54,395 bases of DNA from a virus, in the IMG/VR virus record IMGVR_UViG_3300032006_000010, positions 1 through 54,395 of that record; one strand, 5' to 3'. The translations under genes and the position numbers were made by a program. The notes below the pieces were generated by a model. That model was not told the DNA's origin. It saw nothing but the letters and a program-made list of their open reading frames with translations, and searched no databases. Shown here one piece after another: positions 51,815 to 54,395 of this stretch. The first letter of the stretch is position 1. Each line of letters starts with the position of its first letter.

Positions 51815-51848
51815 GAGAGTAGCCCCAGCCTTAAGCTGGGGCGCTCTC
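51815..51848 (+). terminator. Very strong hairpin (attenuator or terminator-like)
   Basis: GAGAG TA GCCCCAGC, loop CTTAA, GCTGGGGC G CTCTC: an 8-bp GC-rich stem continued by five base pairs across a small bulge. No T tract follows, so it is more likely a transcript end-protector, processing site or RNA-unit boundary than a simple terminator. It marks the start of the tandem RNA array. Confidence 0.6.
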
Positions 51849-51855
51849 GTATTCG

Positions 51856-51943
51856 TTACTTGTAATGAGGTCACAATTAAGTAGCTTCTTTTGTGGTTGG
51901 TTGAGGTGCTGAGGTGCAAATCCTCACGTGTAATTACAAGTAA
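51856..51943 (+). ncRNA. Structured RNA unit 1 (three-way junction), 88 nt
   Basis: Perfect 11-bp closing stem TTACTTGTAAT/ATTACAAGTAA. Inside are hairpin CACAA/TTGTG (51872-51876/51891-51895) and hairpin TGAGG/CCTCA (51910-51914/51922-51926) with the 7-nt loop TGCAAAT. The last looks like a T arm but a tRNA fold fails (closing stem too long, no anticodon arm). No frame is open through it. Confidence 0.5.
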
Positions 51944-51949
51944 GTATTT

Positions 51950-52048
51950 ATCAGTCTACAGCCCTAGACGTGGGGCGGTCGTCATGGCGGCTGGGAACTA
52001 CAAAATATGGTGGTGATGTTAACAAGACCGTTCCCAACGTAGGCTGAT
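51950..52048 (+). ncRNA. Structured RNA unit 2 (three-way junction), 99 nt
   Basis: Closing stem ATCAGTCTAC/GTAGGCTGAT (10 bp with one G-U), hairpin GCCC/GGGC (51961-51964/51973-51976) and hairpin TGGGAAC/GTTCCCA (7 bp) with a long loop, then TTCTTTATTTAA. A GGTC/GACC pair could form a pseudoknot. Same plan and same kind of T-rich end as units 1 and 3. Confidence 0.5.
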
Positions 52049-52062
52049 TCTTTATTTAACCG

Positions 52063-52133
52063 GGGGAAGAGCGTGGACAGATGATATGTCCTGTGTCAGC
52101 AAGCACTGAATCTTCCCCTTTTTATTTTATTTA
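52063..52133 (+). ncRNA. Structured RNA unit 3 ending in a terminator-like T tract
   Basis: Closing stem GGGGAAGA/TCTTCCCC (52063-52070/52111-52118), hairpin GGACA/TGTCC with 7-nt loop GATGATA (52075-52091), hairpin TCAG/CTGA (52096-52109), then TTTTTATTTTATTT. Could be a stand-alone small RNA with its own terminator. Confidence 0.55.
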
Positions 52134-52139
52134 GTGAAC

Positions 52140-52850
52140 CAAATCTAAACAGTGGCTACTGATTTCTAGAATCACACGAGTGCACATCGTGCCGGCTGAC
52201 GAGGCTGGGTAGTCCAGAACTTTATTTATTTATTGGGTGTTCTATAGTTGCAAATATAGAGCATTTTAGCAGTGTGACTGAGTGCGTTCTCGAGTTGAGG
52301 CGTAAGGTACATTCCAAGGAAGTATGTTCCGCATCGAAGTAAGTACTTAGATGAACCGAATAAGTATCGGTGGGGTGGTCAGTTGGTAAAGTTGGTGTTT
52401 CCCTCGAGAAGGGGCACTAATTAGAAAAGAAGGATTCTTCTTGCTCTGTTTACAGGCGGCTGAAAGGCTAATCCTGTGACTATGTAGACTGGTAGCTAGC
52501 CTTAAGATGGGGCTCCAGTATCATTACATGCTATAGTAGCAGCATTGACGAGGTGTACGCCTAAAGCGGAACCCAGAGATGAACCAACGACAGTTGGGTA
52601 ATGAGTGCAGAGTATCTATACTATCTTCCAAAAACACGAGGTCCTTGTATCCTCGTCATTGCTACCAAATTTATACCAAGGCTGTGGTCCAAAGTCCTGA
52701 GAGACTAGTACGGATAAACTCAGAGAGACCTGAGAATTGGGCGAGTAGTGCACCTCCACCCTAATAACAAACTCCACGGCCTTAAATGGGGTAGTATGCT
52801 GATGTAAGTCTTCCAATGGATGCATTCAGTGTACTGCCAAGATATCGTGA
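52140..52850 (+). ncRNA. About 700 nt of apparently non-coding, highly foldable RNA
   Basis: No convincing gene (the short open frames have no ribosome sites and poor composition). At least ten small perfect hairpins are visible, including CACGA/TCGTG (about 52178), CTGG/CCAG followed by TTTATTTATTTATT (52209-52240), TCTATA/TATAGA (about 52250), AAGAAG/CTTCTT (about 52428), ACTGG/CCAGT (about 52488), CCAAC/GTTGG (about 52583) and ACGAGG/CCTCGT (about 52636-52655). TTCTCGAG (52287-52294) and CTCGAGAA (52403-52410) are complementary at long range; each also contains the self-complementary CTCGAG. It ends just before the AAGGAGG of the next gene. A large ornate phage RNA (GOLLD/ROOL scale) or a leader/origin RNA are candidates. 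Confidence 0.5.
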
Positions 52851-52862
52851 AAGGAGGCTAAA

Positions 52863-53003
52863 ATGCCGACAGAACAAATAAACATAGTAGATAAGTATAA
52901 TAAGGAATTAGACGATTGTATTAATTCACAAATAGATGCAGATAAAATAGATGATTTTGATGCAAAAGTTCAGTGTGAAGAAATATTAGTCGAATCATTC
53001 TAA
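52863..53003 (+). CDS. 46-aa acidic protein
   Basis: Strong AAGGAGG upstream. The sequence MPTEQINIVDKYNKELDDCI and DDFDAKVQCEEILVESF is acidic and helical. The stop overlaps the zinc-ribbon start (TAATG), so they are coupled. Function unknown; first gene of the early block after the RNA region. Confidence 0.7.
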   Translation: MPTEQINIVDKYNKELDDCINSQIDADKIDDFDAKVQCEEILVESF

Positions 53004-53260
53004 TGAATCCGGTTCCAACAGGCGGAGACCCAGCAAATCTGGAGTGTTCTAAATGTGGTTCAAGCAACACAGAGTTCGAAGAATACATGTCAACAGGGTA
53101 TGCAGCTCATCATCCTTATTGGATTAGGCGTAACAATCCCGTAGAAGTATCCGAATATGGCATTAAATGCCAAGATTGCGACCACGAAGAAGACCCTGAT
53201 ACGTTGGGTCTGCGCTTTGAACCAAATGACCCAGATGATGGAAACTGGGTAGGAAGGTAA
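53003..53260 (+). CDS. 85-aa zinc-ribbon protein next to the conjugation genes
   Basis: C-x2-C (ECSKCGSSNTEFEEY, about residues 15-18) and C-x2-C (IKCQDCDHEEDPDTLG, about residues 56-59) about 37 residues apart make a single zinc ribbon. The loop between them has HHPYW. The tail is acidic (DPDDGNWVGR). Starts on the TAATG of the 46-aa gene. It might help target a modifier to substrates (E3-like adaptor) or bind nucleic acid; only the zinc motif is certain. Confidence 0.72.
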   Translation: MNPVPTGGDPANLECSKCGSSNTEFEEYMSTGYAAHHPYWIRRNNPVEVSEYGIKCQDCDHEEDPDTLGLRFEPNDPDDGNWVGR

Positions 53261-53262
53261 AC

Positions 53263-53379
53263 ATGACAAAATACATACAGTTCTTAGAAAATGTTCTTGT
53301 AGTCTTTTTCTGTAGTCTTCTAACAGTAAGCATTATCTGGGGTGCAGCCAATATAGTTTGGCTTTTATGTAAGAATTAA
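53263..53379 (+). CDS. 38-aa single-pass membrane peptide
   Basis: MTKYIQFLENVLVVFFCSLL and TVSIIWGAANIVWLLCKN: one long hydrophobic helix with few charges. AGGAAGG lies 5 nt upstream. Early small membrane peptides in phages may modify the host envelope or block superinfection; no family recognised. Confidence 0.65.
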   Translation: MTKYIQFLENVLVVFFCSLLTVSIIWGAANIVWLLCKN

Positions 53380-53399
53380 ACCCTAAAAAGGAGACGTAG

Positions 53400-53591
53400 A
53401 TGAAAATACTCTACAGAGCATGGAGGCGGTTCACCAGCCTCTTTAAACCTTGGAAAAAAGGTCAGAGAGCTATCTGGTATCAATTAAGATGGCTTAAAAA
53501 TAGTGTGAATGAAATAAACCTCGACTTGGAGGCGGTAAGGGCAAAGTTGGAATCAAAGCCTAAACGTGGACGTCCCAAGAAGAGTTCTTAA
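53400..53591 (+). CDS. 63-aa basic protein with AT-hook-like tail
   Basis: Arg/Lys/Trp-rich N-terminal half (MKILYRAWRRFTSLFKPWKK) and a C-terminal KPKRGRPKKSS that matches the AT-hook core (R-G-R-P). AT-hooks bind the minor groove of AT-rich DNA. Start follows AAGGAGA. It lies just before the ubiquitin-like modifier, so it is a possible substrate or adaptor, as well as a DNA-binding regulator. Confidence 0.7.
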   Translation: MKILYRAWRRFTSLFKPWKKGQRAIWYQLRWLKNSVNEINLDLEAVRAKLESKPKRGRPKKSS

Positions 53592-53619
53592 AACCACGTA
53601 GACGTACTAAGGAGACCAT

Positions 53620-53823
53620 ATGGCTAAAGTACTAGTACAGACCTTTGGTGGCGTTGTCAAGACAATGGAAGCTGAAAATCCTGCTGCATTAGCAGAGCAA
53701 TTAGGCTTGGCATTGGACAATTCCACAATTAACGTCAATGCTAAAGCGGCTGAAGCAACGACTACGTTGCGAGATGACGATTTCGTTGCATTTGTGACGG
53801 ATAAAGTCCAGTCGGGTAAGTAG
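53620..53823 (+). CDS. Ubiquitin-like beta-grasp modifier (ThiS/MoaD/PRTRC-C type), 67 aa
   Basis: Short strand-turn-strand start (KVLVQTFGGVVKTMEAE), helix (NPAALAEQLGLA), then TINVNAKAAEATTTLRDDDF and VAFVTDKVQSGK. The C-terminal half matches the ThiS/MoaD pattern (v.vNg......tLkdGD.V.fv..v.gG): N-V-N-A-K, a Leu-Arg-Asp-Asp-Asp turn, then strand VAFV. It ends Ser-Gly66-Lys67: one residue after the glycine, as if the JAB protease must trim it before E1 activation. AAGGAGA precedes the ATG. E2, JAB and E1 genes follow within 3 kb. Fold assignment is by eye and is the least certain of the four parts. Confidence 0.62.
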   Translation: MAKVLVQTFGGVVKTMEAENPAALAEQLGLALDNSTINVNAKAAEATTTLRDDDFVAFVTDKVQSGK

Positions 53824-53908
53824 GGACAAAGAGATTCGGTTACTGGCGTGACTTTGGGAACGGAACTATTCCGACCTATGAGTTGCGCCATCCGATGAAA
53901 GGAGAAAT

Positions 53909-54395
53909 ATGTCTGAAGATAATCTATATAAAACAACCTTTGTTAAAAAGTGGCTAAAATCAAATATAAATTATCATAATCAAGTTCACATGTCGAATGA
54001 AGAATTGACTAATACAGCCCAACATTTTGTGGAAAAACTAGATATTCATGATTGTAGTATAAATCCCGGCTCATCTCATATGAATTTTAGAGTTCGTGTA
54101 GGTAGACCAAAGTTCAGGGGCAGTGGAAACTATATACTACCTAAACATTCTCTAGTTTTTAATACCTATGAACCTTCAAAGGTTAGAATCGTTATGGACG
54201 GTTCAATGGAGCCAGAATGGTGGGGAGACCATGAAGCATACATAATGGAAAGAAATAGTCTCAGTCCGGACCGTCGTCGTCTTGATATTTTCAAGGATTA
54301 TGCATTACATCCTCATGTATCAGCAGACGGAGAACCATGCCTTGGTGGATTTTCACAACCTTGGAGTCAGTGTGTCAGTACTAATAATATTCCTT
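53909..54395 (+). CDS. E2-like ubiquitin-conjugating protein, N-terminal part (junction-spanning)
   Basis: Start ATG 53909 follows AAAGGAG, 85 nt after the modifier stop. Residues 1-162 are encoded here and the frame continues from position 2 of the window through 1249 (531 aa in all). The early part is mixed alpha/beta (SNEELTNTAQHFVEKLDIHD, then MNFRVRVGRPKFRGSGNY and the strand KVRIVMDG, as in UBC folds), ending in the HPHV...CLG motif with Cys144 shared with the left copy of the terminal repeat. A 531-aa length is much more than the usual 150-aa UBC domain. Confidence 0.72.
   Translation, partial: MSEDNLYKTTFVKKWLKSNINYHNQVHMSNEELTNTAQHFVEKLDIHDCSINPGSSHMNFRVRVGRPKFRGSGNYILPKHSLVFNTYEPSKVRIVMDGSMEPEWWGDHEAYIMERNSLSPDRRRLDIFKDYALHPHVSADGEPCLGGFSQPWSQCVSTNNIP
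54256..54395. repeat. Terminal direct repeat, right copy
   Basis: Matches positions 1-140 with a single mismatch (54382 versus 127, synonymous). Shows that the window is one full turn of a circular map plus 140 bp. Confidence 0.93.

Noticed and set aside
51856-51943. tRNA suggested by the TGAGG-TGCAAAT-CCTCA arm
   Set aside because: The T loop lacks TTC, the closing stem is 11 bp and lies outside the tRNA register, and no anticodon arm fits.
52579-52764. 61-aa open frame in the RNA region
   Set aside because: No ribosome site, poor composition and stop-rich neighbours; hairpins cover it, so it is taken as non-coding.

Overview
The window is a complete circular-mapping genome of an uncultivated tailed phage, most likely a podovirus. 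Bases 1-140 recur at 54256-54395 with one synonymous mismatch, and one reading frame runs straight across the junction, so the unit genome is about 54,255 bp. The morphotype call rests on a P22-like portal, a scaffold, a major capsid protein, short adaptor proteins, a very large nozzle-like protein, fibres and Gly/Ala-rich internal virion proteins, with no sheath, tube or tape measure. AAGGAGG ribosome sites are strong throughout, which argues against a Bacteroidetes host. The host is otherwise unknown; the style (zinc-ribbon and DUF7303-like small proteins, endosialidase-type fibres) is that of marine or other aquatic metagenomic phages. No integrase, lysogeny repressor, DNA polymerase, tRNA or CRISPR array was found.

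Layout. Two gene blocks diverge from a roughly 2.2 kb control and RNA region (about 50.7-52.86 kb). The plus-strand block runs from 52.86 kb through the junction to 9.64 kb. It starts with small proteins (an acidic peptide, a zinc ribbon, a membrane peptide, an AT-hook-like protein). Next comes a complete ubiquitin-like conjugation set: a beta-grasp modifier (53620), an E2-like protein spanning the junction (53909 to 1249) and a JAB/JAMM isopeptidase (1167). After a structured RNA leader and two small genes comes an E1/ThiF-like adenylyltransferase (2695). Replication and recombination genes follow: a Sak4-like ATPase, an SSB-like protein, a fused archaeo-eukaryotic-type primase and DnaB-like helicase, a ribbon-helix-helix protein, Gp157, HTH and HNH proteins. 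A strong terminator at 9669-9694 closes this block.

The minus-strand block runs from 50.69 kb down to 9.74 kb. In transcription order it holds terminase small-subunit candidate and large subunit, portal, scaffold, capsid protein, terminator, adaptors (one split in two), fibre and baseplate-type proteins including a 1936-aa fibre with LamG and S74 chaperone domains, a lysis cassette (holin candidates and a GH108 muramidase), a zinc ribbon, a metallophosphoesterase, a split nozzle-like protein, internal virion proteins, a 2908-aa giant protein, and a chain of tiny stop-start-coupled genes. The giant protein carries a catalytic signature of two-barrel (beta/beta-prime type) RNA polymerases, so it is probably a virion-packaged RNA polymerase that transcribes early genes on entry.

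The control region is unusual. It has a GC-richer coding segment packed with perfect hairpins, strong terminators, a tandem series of three-way-junction RNA candidates ending in TTTATTT-type tracts, and about 700 nt of apparently non-coding, highly foldable sequence. The features most worth pursuing are the phage-encoded ubiquitin-like system (with a probable -1 frameshift in the JAB gene), the RNA polymerase signature in the giant virion protein, and the RNA array. Function calls come from motif recognition by eye; none was checked by database search.
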